This document shows positions 43,869 through 52,390 of a DNA stretch of 64,000 nucleotides, piece by piece. The translations under genes and the position numbers were made by a program. The notes under the pieces are model-generated. The model was not told the origin of the DNA. It searched no databases and saw only the letters and a list, made by a program, of their open reading frames with translations. The DNA lies in the NCBI RefSeq assembly GCF_021390495.1, contig NZ_JAJEJP010000003.1, forward strand, positions 930,001-994,000. The letters are read 5' to 3'. Position 1 is the first letter of the stretch. Every line of letters starts with the position of its first letter. Origin of the DNA: Paraburkholderia sp. ZP32-5. GTDB lineage: Bacteria; Pseudomonadota; Gammaproteobacteria; Burkholderiales; Burkholderiaceae.

Positions 43869-44960
43869 TCAACCCTGGGCCGCGAGGTTCGTTTCGAGCT
43901 GTCGTTCACGCTCACGCTCGCGGGCGGCGAAGTGCGGCATCACCTCGTCGATGAACAGACGCAAGGTTCTGCGTTGCATCTCGAACGGCAGATTGAACGA
44001 AAGACCGAGACAGAACTGATCGACGCCCTGGTCCTCGTAAATCTGCAGCTTTCTGATCACTTCGTCCGGTGTGCCGAACATCAGGTTGTCGCGCAGCGCG
44101 GCCGGATCGTAGTTGGCGCGGTTCGCGACGATTTCGTAGGGCACCGCCTCGGGGAAGCCGTTCGTGACCGTGCCGATGTTCTGCATCAGGTTTTCGAAGG
44201 TGCGGCCATAGTCGACGCTGTGCCTCACGACGGCTTCCCACTCCTCGGGCCGGTCGTAGACGCAGGTACGCCGCTGCATCATGAACCGCGGACGCGCACG
44301 CTCGGGATGATCGGCCACCGCCTTGCGAAACTTGTCGCCCAGCACGGCCACCTCGGACGGCGGCGCGGACAACGGCGTCGACAGAATGTTCGCGCCGATT
44401 CCCACGGCCCAGTCGAAACTGCCTGGATCGCGCGTGGCGACCCAGATCGGCGGATGCGGCTGCTGCAATGGCTTGGGCACGGAGGTCGCGAGCGGAAACT
44501 TCCAGTAGTGCCCGTCATGCGCGTAATCGCCCGCCCAGAGCTTCTGCACGGCCGGCACGAGCTCCTTCATATAGGCCACACCTTCCTGCTGGGGGATGCC
44601 GCCCGCCATCCGGTCGAACTCGTATTGATAGGCACCGCGCGCAATGCCGAACTCGAGACGCCCGCCGGTCAGGTGATCGCACATCGCGGCCTCGCCCGCG
44701 AGGCGGATCGGCGACCAGTACGGCGCGACGAGTGTCGCGGTGCCGAGCCGGATGCGCTGCGTGTGCTGCGAGAGCCACGTCAGCACGGTAAACGGGTTGG
44801 GCGACACCGTGCATTCGATCGTGTGATGCTCCGCTGTCCAGAGCGTCTCGAAACCGCCCTCATCGGCCATGCGGACCAGCGTGAGCATCCGGGACATGTT
44901 CTCGGCCATCGAATCGGCCGGCGAGAAGCGCTCCATGCTGAGCGAGACGGCAAATTTCAT
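43869..44960 (-). CDS. LLM-class flavin-dependent monooxygenase
   Basis: This 363-residue protein has the luciferase-like TIM-barrel pattern: N-terminal MKFAVSLSMERFSP, WTAEHHTIECTVSPNP (substrate/flavin region, residues 41-56), IRLGTATLVAPYWSPIRLAGEAAMCDHLTGGRLEFGIARGAYQYEF and the late PDEVIRKLQIYEDQGVDQF. Such enzymes use reduced FMN and O2 for Baeyer-Villiger, N- or S-oxidations. The flavin reductase is encoded two genes upstream in the same operon. The substrate is not known. Confidence 0.9.
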   Translation of the reverse strand: MKFAVSLSMERFSPADSMAENMSRMLTLVRMADEGGFETLWTAEHHTIECTVSPNPFTVLTWLSQHTQRIRLGTATLVAPYWSPIRLAGEAAMCDHLTGGRLEFGIARGAYQYEFDRMAGGIPQQEGVAYMKELVPAVQKLWAGDYAHDGHYWKFPLATSVPKPLQQPHPPIWVATRDPGSFDWAVGIGANILSTPLSAPPSEVAVLGDKFRKAVADHPERARPRFMMQRRTCVYDRPEEWEAVVRHSVDYGRTFENLMQNIGTVTNGFPEAVPYEIVANRANYDPAALRDNLMFGTPDEVIRKLQIYEDQGVDQFCLGLSFNLPFEMQRRTLRLFIDEVMPHFAARERERERQLETNLAAQG

Positions 44961-45009
44961 TTACAACCTCCTGATCTGTTGTGCGGACACGCGTCGAAAC
45001 GGCTGCTGC

Positions 45010-46524
45010 TTAGCGCAGACGAATCACGAACGGGTCCTGCATCGCGCCCGAGTAGTCGACCACGACGTTCTTCAGACGTGAGAATTCGCGCATCACTTCG
45101 AAGCCACCACGGTAGCCATACCCACTGTGCTTGCTGCCGCCGTTCGGCGACATGTAGGCAGCCGAGCGGAAGGTGTTGATCCAGACGGTGCCCGCATCCA
45201 CGTCGCGTGCGAAGCGCAACGCGCGGTCGATGTCGTTCGTCCAGATACCCGACGCGAGTCCGTATTCGGTATCGTTGGCGAGCTCGATCAATTCTTCTTC
45301 GGTGTTGAACGGCACCACCCCGACCACCGGACCGAAAATTTCGTCACGCATGAAGCGCATGTCGTTGCGCGCCTGCGTCATCACCGTCGGTTCGAAGTAC
45401 CAGCCGCGTTGCAGCGCGGTGTCGAGCGGCTTGCGGCCGCCGATCGCGATCCGCGCGCCTTCCTGCACGCCCGAGGCGACGTAGCCCTGCACCTTGTCGA
45501 GCTGCGCGGCCAGTGCGAGTGGTCCGATATCGGTGGCCTCGCTCGTCGGATGGCCGACCGTGATGCGACGCGTGCGCTCGACCAGCGCCTCGACGAAACG
45601 CTCGTAGACCGGCGCCTCGACGAAACAGCGCGAGCCGGCGACGCAGGTCTGCCCGGCCGCCGCAAACACGCCTGCCACCACGCCGTTCACCGCGCGTTCG
45701 ACGTCGGCATCCGAGAACACCACGTGGGGCGACTTGCCGCCCAGTTCCATCTGACACGGCACGAGGTTTTGCGCGGCATTGCCGGCGATCTTGCGGCCGG
45801 TCGACGTGCTGCCGGTGAAGACGAATCGGGCGATGCCGGGGTGCCGCGTCAGCGCGTCGCCGGTGGTCGCGCCATCGCCGGTGACGACGTTGAACACACC
45901 AGGCGGAATGCCGGCTTCGATCACCAGCTCTGCGAGCGCCAGCGTCGACGCGGTGGCGTGTTCGGATGGCTTCACCACGATCGTGTTGCCGATCGCGAGA
46001 CACGGCGCGAGCGTGCCCGTCAGCATCATCAGCGGCGAATTCCACGGGATGATCATGCCCACCACGCCGACCGGTTCACGCACGTTGTAATTGAGCGTGT
46101 CGAGCTTGTTGACCGGAATCGTGTCGCCCTGCAGCTTGTCGGCCATCCCGGCGAAATAGATGTAGGAGTCGGGAACGGCCCGCATCTGCGCACGCATTTC
46201 CTTGAGCAGCTTGCCGTTGTCGCGGCACTCGATCAGCGCCAGTTCCTCCGCGTTCTCCAGCACGAGATCGGCGAGACGGCGCACCAGCTTGCCCCGCTCG
46301 GTCTGCGTCATGCGGTGCCACGCCGGATTCTTCAGCGCGGCCCGCGCGGAACGCACGGCGACATCGACGTCTACCGCATCCGCCTGGGCAAACTGATACC
46401 AGGGCTCGGCCGTGGTCGGATCGTAACTGGGCACATACTGGCCGCTATGCGGGCGCGTGAAGCGTCCGTCGATGAACAGGTCCAAACGCGAACCCTGCAA
46501 ATTTTCGGCTGTCGTTTTCATCAT
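45010..46524 (-). CDS. Aldehyde dehydrogenase
   Basis: A 504-residue NAD(P)-dependent aldehyde dehydrogenase: IPWNSP (159-164), general base E260 in MELGGKSPH and catalytic C294 in AAGQTCVAGSR. The sequence type is that of betaine/aryl or aliphatic aldehyde dehydrogenases found near LLM monooxygenases. An ATG three bases downstream is an alternative start. It lies between the flavin reductase and the LLM monooxygenase genes and probably oxidises an aldehyde released by the latter. Confidence 0.9.
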   Translation of the reverse strand: MMKTTAENLQGSRLDLFIDGRFTRPHSGQYVPSYDPTTAEPWYQFAQADAVDVDVAVRSARAALKNPAWHRMTQTERGKLVRRLADLVLENAEELALIECRDNGKLLKEMRAQMRAVPDSYIYFAGMADKLQGDTIPVNKLDTLNYNVREPVGVVGMIIPWNSPLMMLTGTLAPCLAIGNTIVVKPSEHATASTLALAELVIEAGIPPGVFNVVTGDGATTGDALTRHPGIARFVFTGSTSTGRKIAGNAAQNLVPCQMELGGKSPHVVFSDADVERAVNGVVAGVFAAAGQTCVAGSRCFVEAPVYERFVEALVERTRRITVGHPTSEATDIGPLALAAQLDKVQGYVASGVQEGARIAIGGRKPLDTALQRGWYFEPTVMTQARNDMRFMRDEIFGPVVGVVPFNTEEELIELANDTEYGLASGIWTNDIDRALRFARDVDAGTVWINTFRSAAYMSPNGGSKHSGYGYRGGFEVMREFSRLKNVVVDYSGAMQDPFVIRLR

Positions 46525-46536
46525 GTCCTTCGGGGA

Positions 46537-47517
46537 TCAAGGTTGCTGATGCGAGGTTTGCGGTTGTGCCGCGCCGACCATCGCGATGCGGCCACCGTCG
46601 TGCGAATCCATGTAGATACCGAACCGTCCGCGCGCGCTTTCGCTGACGTAGCGGCGCAGCATGCCGCGAATCTCGGGGGTCCGAATATCGTCGTAGGGCA
46701 ACTGATCGAGGGGGAAAAAGCTGAATTGCGCGGGAAGGTCGCAGGCCGCGCGCGGTTGCGCGAGTCTCGCCCGGTAGATCAGATAACCCGAGTCGCTGCC
46801 GTCGACGTCGAAGACCGAGTACAGAAAGGTGTCGTCGGGCAGCAAGGCCAGCTCGCCACCACCGGCAACCGGAAGTCGGCCGTTGGAGAGACGCCTGGGC
46901 GCGCTCGGCAGCGTCCAGCCGTCCTTGCCATCGTTCACCAGCAACAGCGTGCCCTCTGCCTCGACGAGGTAGCCCACGACCATGTCGTGCGACGAAAGCC
47001 AACCCGGCGGCAGCGGGTTCTTGAGCTGCGCGTAGCTGCCGCGGCAGAAGCCCAGCGGCGCCGACGGACTGGTGCCGAACGCCTGAACCTTGCCGATCAG
47101 AATCGTATGGTCGCCAGCGTCGACCCGGTCATGGACCGTGCAGTCGAACCAGCTCAGGCAATCGGTCAGCACCGGCGCGCCGGTATGAATGTGAGCGTGA
47201 CTGACCGCGGCGAACTTGTCCGCGGATTTGGAAGCGAACAGCGCGGAGACGTCGGTCTGGGCCTCGTGAAGCAGATTGACCGCGAAGTGATCGGCGGCCT
47301 GAAAGACAGGGAAGCTGGAGGCGCCCTTGCCGACACAAACCAGCAGCAGCGGCGGATCGAGCGATACCGAGGTGAACGAGTTCGCGGTCATGCCGCGCGG
47401 ACGGCCCTCGGCATCGCGCGTAGTCACCACCGTGATCCCGGTGACAAAGGTGCCGAACGCGCGGCGCAACGCCATGGGATCGATGGCGATGAGTTTGTCT
47501 GTCACTTCGGCTTGCAT
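46537..47517 (-). CDS. Flavin reductase with extra C-terminal domain
   Basis: The first 165 residues are a HpaC/flavin reductase domain (FGTFVTGITVVTTRDAEGRPRGMTANSFTSVSLDPPLLLVCVG, later HTILIGKVQAF), which supplies FMNH2 or FADH2 to the LLM monooxygenase. Residues 175-326 form a second domain starting GYLVEAEGTLLLVNDGKDGWTLPSAP, which resembles the beginning of a Nudix fold but has no Nudix box (GX5EX7REUXEEXGU). Usual reductases of this class are 160-190 residues, so this is a fusion. It is the first gene of the operon. Confidence 0.88.
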   Translation of the reverse strand: MQAEVTDKLIAIDPMALRRAFGTFVTGITVVTTRDAEGRPRGMTANSFTSVSLDPPLLLVCVGKGASSFPVFQAADHFAVNLLHEAQTDVSALFASKSADKFAAVSHAHIHTGAPVLTDCLSWFDCTVHDRVDAGDHTILIGKVQAFGTSPSAPLGFCRGSYAQLKNPLPPGWLSSHDMVVGYLVEAEGTLLLVNDGKDGWTLPSAPRRLSNGRLPVAGGGELALLPDDTFLYSVFDVDGSDSGYLIYRARLAQPRAACDLPAQFSFFPLDQLPYDDIRTPEIRGMLRRYVSESARGRFGIYMDSHDGGRIAMVGAAQPQTSHQQP

Positions 47518-47607
47518 GTGCCTTACCTCGAAACGTCATTGCGTTGAGGTAAAAGTTAACTCATGCAAAAAAGGGATTCTTCCACAGAACCGGAGGACAA
47601 ACGCGCT

Positions 47608-49452
47608 TTATTCGCCTCCGGTTCGATGTATCCGCGCCGGCTCCGGCGCCCTGGCGGACGGTGCGCCGTTATCGATCAGGCTATGCAGTTGCAGCGCCAA
47701 CTCGATCGCGAAGCGTTGCTCCGGCGTTTCGATCGCGATGCCGAACAGGTCCGAGATCCGAGCAAGGCGGTAACGAAGCGTCGTTACGTGCAGACCGATC
47801 GCTTTCGCGCAAGGCTCCCCGCGGCAACCGGAACGAATATAGGCGCTCAGGGTTTCCAGGTAGGCCGTATCGTTCTTTCGATCATGGGCAATCACCCGGC
47901 CTATCGCACCGTCGATAAAGTTGCGCACGTCGGCGGAATCCGCCGCGCCGATCAGCATCGGCAACGGCCCCAGATCGGAGACTGCGATCACGCCTCGGCG
48001 ACCGAACGTACGGGCGATCCGGATCATGCGCCAGCAGCTCTCCCATCCCCTCGCATAGTCTTCGAGACGTTCGCACGTATCGCCGAGCACCACGATGGGC
48101 TCCTTGCCGAACGATCGGCCGAGCGTGTCGGAAATACGTTGCGCGAGCCGCGTCATCGGCTCCCGGTCCGCCTCCGCTTGTGCATTCGGCTCCCCCGGCA
48201 CGAGGCACACCAGCGCACCGCCGACAGCCACGATATGCACCGCGACATGCTGTTGGGTCGCCAGCATCGAGATCGCATGTTGCGCCTGGACCGATACATC
48301 GACGGCCCCATCCGTGCGATCCGGAAAGTCGATCACGAGCATGCGCGTCGGCGCGGCAAGCGACAGTCCGAGACGCCGCGCCCGGTCGAGCACGTCCCGC
48401 TCGTCGCGCCAGCGGCGTTCGACGATCTCGAAGAACAGTTCGGTGAAAGTGCGCGTCTCAAAACGGAAGCGGATCACACTGCGCATCAATTGCACGCTCA
48501 ACGCAAACTTCGCGCTTTCGATCAACAGCTGGCGCAGATCGCTTTCGTCGCGCTTGCCGAAAATCAGCAGCGCGCCGACGGCTTCGTCGTCGACCATCAG
48601 CGGCTCGATCTGCGCGTCGAGCGAAGCGCCCGCACCCGGATGCAGCGCGATGCTGCCATGCCGGTACTTGATAGCATCGCGGGCGTCGCTCAGTAACTGA
48701 CGCCCCGGCGCGCCATCGAGCATCCGGTGCCACGACGCGTCGTCATGAAGCTCGGGAAGCGGCGACACGCCGCCCACTACACTGCTGGCGAAAAAATCGA
48801 GAACGACCACGGGCGCGCCCAGCAGATTGCCGAGCGTCGCCGTGAGCGCGCCTGTCGAGCCGCCGTCCAGAACCTCCCGCAGCATCGAACTCTGCGCGCC
48901 CAACACGCGGCGCAATTGCTCCGCCGCTGCCAGTTCCGCGCGATGCCGGTGCGCACGTTCGACCGCGATGTCGCCGAGGTGCACGATGGTCGCCATGAAG
49001 GCGAGAGTTTCCGCGGACACGTCCGTTACCTTGCGCGAGGCAACGGTTACCACCATCGGCCGGCCATTCGCGTCGACACTGGTCATCGGAAAGATCAGCA
49101 CGGTGCAATAGTCGCGTTCGTTCGCGTCGCGCCGATACCCGGGAAATTCCTCCGACTGCCGCGCATCGCGGATATACACGGGCTCGCCACGCTGCAATGC
49201 GACCAGCGCCGGACTCGTCGCTAACTCCCAGCGATCGAGCAACGGACGGGGCAACAACGTGGGGTCGTGGCGCGCCATGACGAGCGACCAGCCATGCGCC
49301 AGATCCACGGCCATGACCGAGCCGAGATCCCACGAGCCATGCCGGCACGCGGCCTTGATGAGATCTGGCAACAGCGCGTCGAGATCGTTGTCGGAATTGA
49401 TCTGACTCGCAACGTCACGAAGCGCGACGATTCGCGATAATTGATCTGACAT
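47608..49452 (-). CDS. PucR-type regulator with N-terminal GAF domain
   Basis: A 614-residue regulator. The N-terminal 170 residues look like a GAF sensor (LRDVASQINSDNDLDALLPDLIKAACRH...YCTVLIFPMTSVDANGRPMVVTVAS), a middle part resembles the GGDEF-like PucR linker, and the C-terminus has the PucR helix-turn-helix (LETLSAYIRSGCRGEPCAKAIGLHVTTLRYRLARISDLFGI). It lies just upstream of the reductase/monooxygenase operon on the same strand and is divergent from the PF06684-type gene, so it likely activates one or both. Confidence 0.88.
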   Translation of the reverse strand: MSDQLSRIVALRDVASQINSDNDLDALLPDLIKAACRHGSWDLGSVMAVDLAHGWSLVMARHDPTLLPRPLLDRWELATSPALVALQRGEPVYIRDARQSEEFPGYRRDANERDYCTVLIFPMTSVDANGRPMVVTVASRKVTDVSAETLAFMATIVHLGDIAVERAHRHRAELAAAEQLRRVLGAQSSMLREVLDGGSTGALTATLGNLLGAPVVVLDFFASSVVGGVSPLPELHDDASWHRMLDGAPGRQLLSDARDAIKYRHGSIALHPGAGASLDAQIEPLMVDDEAVGALLIFGKRDESDLRQLLIESAKFALSVQLMRSVIRFRFETRTFTELFFEIVERRWRDERDVLDRARRLGLSLAAPTRMLVIDFPDRTDGAVDVSVQAQHAISMLATQQHVAVHIVAVGGALVCLVPGEPNAQAEADREPMTRLAQRISDTLGRSFGKEPIVVLGDTCERLEDYARGWESCWRMIRIARTFGRRGVIAVSDLGPLPMLIGAADSADVRNFIDGAIGRVIAHDRKNDTAYLETLSAYIRSGCRGEPCAKAIGLHVTTLRYRLARISDLFGIAIETPEQRFAIELALQLHSLIDNGAPSARAPEPARIHRTGGE

Positions 49453-49597
49453 GGCCCACTCGTTTCATGGAGGTCGGTCACTATACGATACCTCGTAGTG
49501 GGAAATAATAGTTTCATCCATCGAAGTGGAGGAAGACACAGCGGGCGCACATCCTTAGGATGCTTCCGTATCCCCTGCTAACCGATGGAGTACGCAA

Positions 49598-50188
49598 ATG
49601 GAAACCGGACTTCGCAAGATCTCGACCTTTGTCGAGGAAACCGTCGTCGAGGGAGGCAAGCCGACGGAACGCCCCATTACCACCGTGATCGTCGCGGCCG
49701 TGCTTCGCAATCCCTGGGCGGGCAAGGGGTTCGTGGAGAACCTTCGGCCGGGGATTCTGCGGCTAGCCCCTGTGCTGGGTGCGGAGATGACGCGCCGACT
49801 CGTGGCCATCATGCCGGCCGATCGCGTGGAAGCGTATGGCAAGGCGGCGACAGTTGGCGTCAATGGTGAAATCGAACATGGCTCGGCGCTGATTCACACG
49901 CTTCGTTTCGGCAACATGTATCGCGAAGCGGTCAACGGAACGGCATTTCTCAGCTTTACGAATACGCGTGTCGGCCCCGGCGCGCTGCTGTCCGTTCCGA
50001 TGATCCATAAATCGGAAACCGGCAAGCGCTCACACTTCATCACGTCGACCTTTCAGATCGCGGATGCGCCCGGCCCCGATGAGATCCTGATCGCAATCGG
50101 CGCGGCAGACGGCGGCCGCGCTCATCCGCGCATTGCCGACCGTTTCCAGGACATGGCGGAAATCGAAGCGGAGAAGGCAGGCGCGTGA
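49598..50188 (+). CDS. PF06684-type ("amino acid synthesis") family protein
   Basis: The 196-residue protein matches a family found beside catabolic operons in proteobacteria: ISTFVEETVVEGGKPTERPITTVIVAAVLRNPWAGKGFVENL at the start and PMIHKSETGKRSHFITSTFQIADAPGPDEILIAIGAADGGRAHPRI near the end. The family name is misleading; its biochemical role is not established. It is divergent from the PucR regulator (145-bp gap) and probably belongs to the LLM pathway. Confidence 0.75.
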   Translation: METGLRKISTFVEETVVEGGKPTERPITTVIVAAVLRNPWAGKGFVENLRPGILRLAPVLGAEMTRRLVAIMPADRVEAYGKAATVGVNGEIEHGSALIHTLRFGNMYREAVNGTAFLSFTNTRVGPGALLSVPMIHKSETGKRSHFITSTFQIADAPGPDEILIAIGAADGGRAHPRIADRFQDMAEIEAEKAGA

Positions 50189-50233
50189 GCTTCGCGACGG
50201 GCGGCCGACACGTGCGTGAGGCTCGCGCGCGTA

Positions 50234-51406
50234 CTACCAGGCCGCCTGATAAATGGCCAACGCGTCCTGCTCACTGACAGTTCGAGGATTGTTCACCAGT
50301 AGCCGCGTTTGCTTCATCGCCTCAGCGGCCAGTGCCGGCAACGCGTCCTCAGGAATATCGAGCTCACGCAGTCTCGATGGCAATCCGACCGAATGGATCA
50401 GCGAGGCCATTCTGTCGATGAAGCTCTGCACGCGCGAGCCTGTCTCCAGCTGCAACAGGTCGGGAAACACATCGCCGGCCAGAACACCGTATGCGTCAAG
50501 GCACGCCGGTGCATTGAACGCCAGCACGTGCGGAAGCACCACGGCGTTAGAGACTCCGTGTGCGATGCCATAAATCCCGCCGAGCGGATAAGCCAACGCG
50601 TGCACCGCCGCGACAGGTGAATTCGCAAAGGCCTGGCCGGCCAGCATCGAGCCGAACAGCATGTCCGAGCGGGCCGCCACATTGCGTCCGTCGTCGACGA
50701 CCGTCTGCAGATTCGTGCCGAGCAGACGAAGAGCCTCACGTGCAAAAAGCTTCGAGATCGGATTATTGTTCGCGGACTTCGACGTGAATGCCTCGATGGC
50801 GTGAACCATCGCGTCGATGCCGGTCGCCGCGGTGACATGGCGAGGCAGGCCCAGCGTCAATTCCGGATCGAGCAGCGCGACATCGGGCAGCAACTGCGGC
50901 GCGACCACGCCGCGCTTCTCCTGCGCGCCCACCGTCACGATCGAGACGGGTGTGACCTCGGACCCCGTGCCCGCTGTAGTGGGGATTTGAATCAACGGAA
51001 GCCGGCGTCCCTTCGCCATGCCCACGCCGTAAATGTCTTCGAGCTGCTCGCCGCCTCCGACCAGCAAGGCGACCAGCTTGGCCACGTCCATCGACGAGCC
51101 ACCTCCCAGACCGATCACTCCGGCTACGGCGTGCTGCCGCGCCAATCCCGTGGCAGCCAGCACCACCTCGACCGGCGGGTCCGCCGCGACGTCCTGGAAG
51201 ACGTGGGCGGTGACGCCCGCCTCGCTCAAGCTATCGACGACCGGACTCAGCAGGCCGGCACCCGCAACACCGCGGTCCGTCACGACCAGAACAGTCTGAC
51301 CGATCTGTTCCTTGACGATCGCCCCCAGCCGCGCAACGGCACCCGCCCCAAGAATGACACTCTTGCTCGCATTGAATACGAAATCAGCTTGCATGGAATC
51401 GCTCAC
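50234..51406 (-). CDS. Iron-containing (group III) alcohol dehydrogenase
   Basis: This 390-residue enzyme has the group III alcohol dehydrogenase pattern: N-terminal FGAGAVARLG-like nucleotide region, VIGLGGGSSMDVAKLVALL near residue 100 and the metal-binding TGIDAMVHAIEAF and AVHALAYPLGGIYGIAHG, which contain the Asp and His ligands. Family members oxidise short diols or hydroxy acids, or reduce maleylacetate. It is the last gene of an operon with the dehalogenase-like and semialdehyde dehydrogenase genes. Confidence 0.88.
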   Translation of the reverse strand: MSDSMQADFVFNASKSVILGAGAVARLGAIVKEQIGQTVLVVTDRGVAGAGLLSPVVDSLSEAGVTAHVFQDVAADPPVEVVLAATGLARQHAVAGVIGLGGGSSMDVAKLVALLVGGGEQLEDIYGVGMAKGRRLPLIQIPTTAGTGSEVTPVSIVTVGAQEKRGVVAPQLLPDVALLDPELTLGLPRHVTAATGIDAMVHAIEAFTSKSANNNPISKLFAREALRLLGTNLQTVVDDGRNVAARSDMLFGSMLAGQAFANSPVAAVHALAYPLGGIYGIAHGVSNAVVLPHVLAFNAPACLDAYGVLAGDVFPDLLQLETGSRVQSFIDRMASLIHSVGLPSRLRELDIPEDALPALAAEAMKQTRLLVNNPRTVSEQDALAIYQAAW

Positions 51407-51415
51407 AAAGAATTT

Positions 51416-52348
51416 TTAGTTCGTGGCCAGCAGTCCAAACCGGCGCAATCCTTCCAATGCGATGGGTTCACCCCATTCCTGAACATAGTGACCTGCGTCC
51501 TGCACCAGATAGGGATCGTTGCAACCGCGTATCACCTGCCTCAATTGCTCCATGCGCTCCGGCGTAATCACGACGTCCTGCATACCGATCGCCATGAAGG
51601 ACTCGCCCTGCCACTGCTCGCTCAGGAACTTGCGCGCAGCGACACTAGTTTCCAGCCCCTCCTTGGCGGCATCGGACAGCACACCGTTTTCCGGACGCAT
51701 GATCAGCTCCGGGAAACGCCTGACACCGCCCTGATACGAAGCATCGGGGAACGGTGCGTCGTACGCGGCTCTTTCTTCTGCGGAGAGAACCGGGGTTCTG
51801 CTGCCGATCCAGTCACCCACCGGATTGAAATGTCGGCTCCGGTTCTCAGCACGCCATTTGTCGAATCCCGGCGTCGGCTCTTCTCCATGAGGCAAACTGG
51901 TATTCATCAGGAACAGACGCGAAAAGCGTTCGGACATGTCCTTGATCAGAGAGAGACCGAGAATGCCTCCCCAGTCCTGCCCCACCAGACACACATTCTT
52001 CAGATCAAGGTGCTCGATGAACTGACGGATCGAGTCCCGATGAAAGTGGTATCGATAGACGAGATCGTCCGCGGGCTTGTCGCTGCGGCCGAATCCAAAC
52101 AGATCGAGGGCAACGACGCGATGGCCGTGCGCGACGAAGACCGGAATCATCTTGCGATACAGATACGACCATGAAGGCGTGCCGTGAATGCACAGAAACG
52201 TCACTTCGGCGTTGCTGGGACCTTCGTCGATATAGTGCATGCGCAGGCCCTGATAGCCGGGCAGCGTATCGATATATCTCGGTGCAAACGACCAACCTGG
52301 AAGGTTCCGGAAGCGCTCTTCCGGTGTGCGTAACGCTGCAATGCTCAT
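51416..52348 (-). CDS. Haloalkane dehalogenase-like alpha/beta hydrolase
   Basis: This 310-residue protein has HLD subfamily I features: HGTPSWSYLYRKMIPVF (DhlA: HGEPTW), the nucleophile D125 followed by W126 in VGQDWGG, a cap-region W165 in GFDKWRAENR that may serve as the second halide-binding Trp, the acid in MQDVVITPERM and the histidine in DAGHYVQEWGE. An aspartate instead of serine nucleophile excludes ordinary esterases, though epoxide hydrolase cannot be ruled out. It lies 9 bp before the alcohol dehydrogenase: haloalkane to alcohol to aldehyde is plausible. Confidence 0.82.
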   Translation of the reverse strand: MSIAALRTPEERFRNLPGWSFAPRYIDTLPGYQGLRMHYIDEGPSNAEVTFLCIHGTPSWSYLYRKMIPVFVAHGHRVVALDLFGFGRSDKPADDLVYRYHFHRDSIRQFIEHLDLKNVCLVGQDWGGILGLSLIKDMSERFSRLFLMNTSLPHGEEPTPGFDKWRAENRSRHFNPVGDWIGSRTPVLSAEERAAYDAPFPDASYQGGVRRFPELIMRPENGVLSDAAKEGLETSVAARKFLSEQWQGESFMAIGMQDVVITPERMEQLRQVIRGCNDPYLVQDAGHYVQEWGEPIALEGLRRFGLLATN

Positions 52349-52390
52349 TGCTATCTCCCTCTCTATAACCAGAAGCCACCAGGACCGGGC

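Noticed and set aside
45127..47547. 806-codon plus-strand open frame
   Set aside because: It is the antisense shadow of the aldehyde dehydrogenase and flavin reductase genes in GC-rich DNA, with Arg/His-rich composition.
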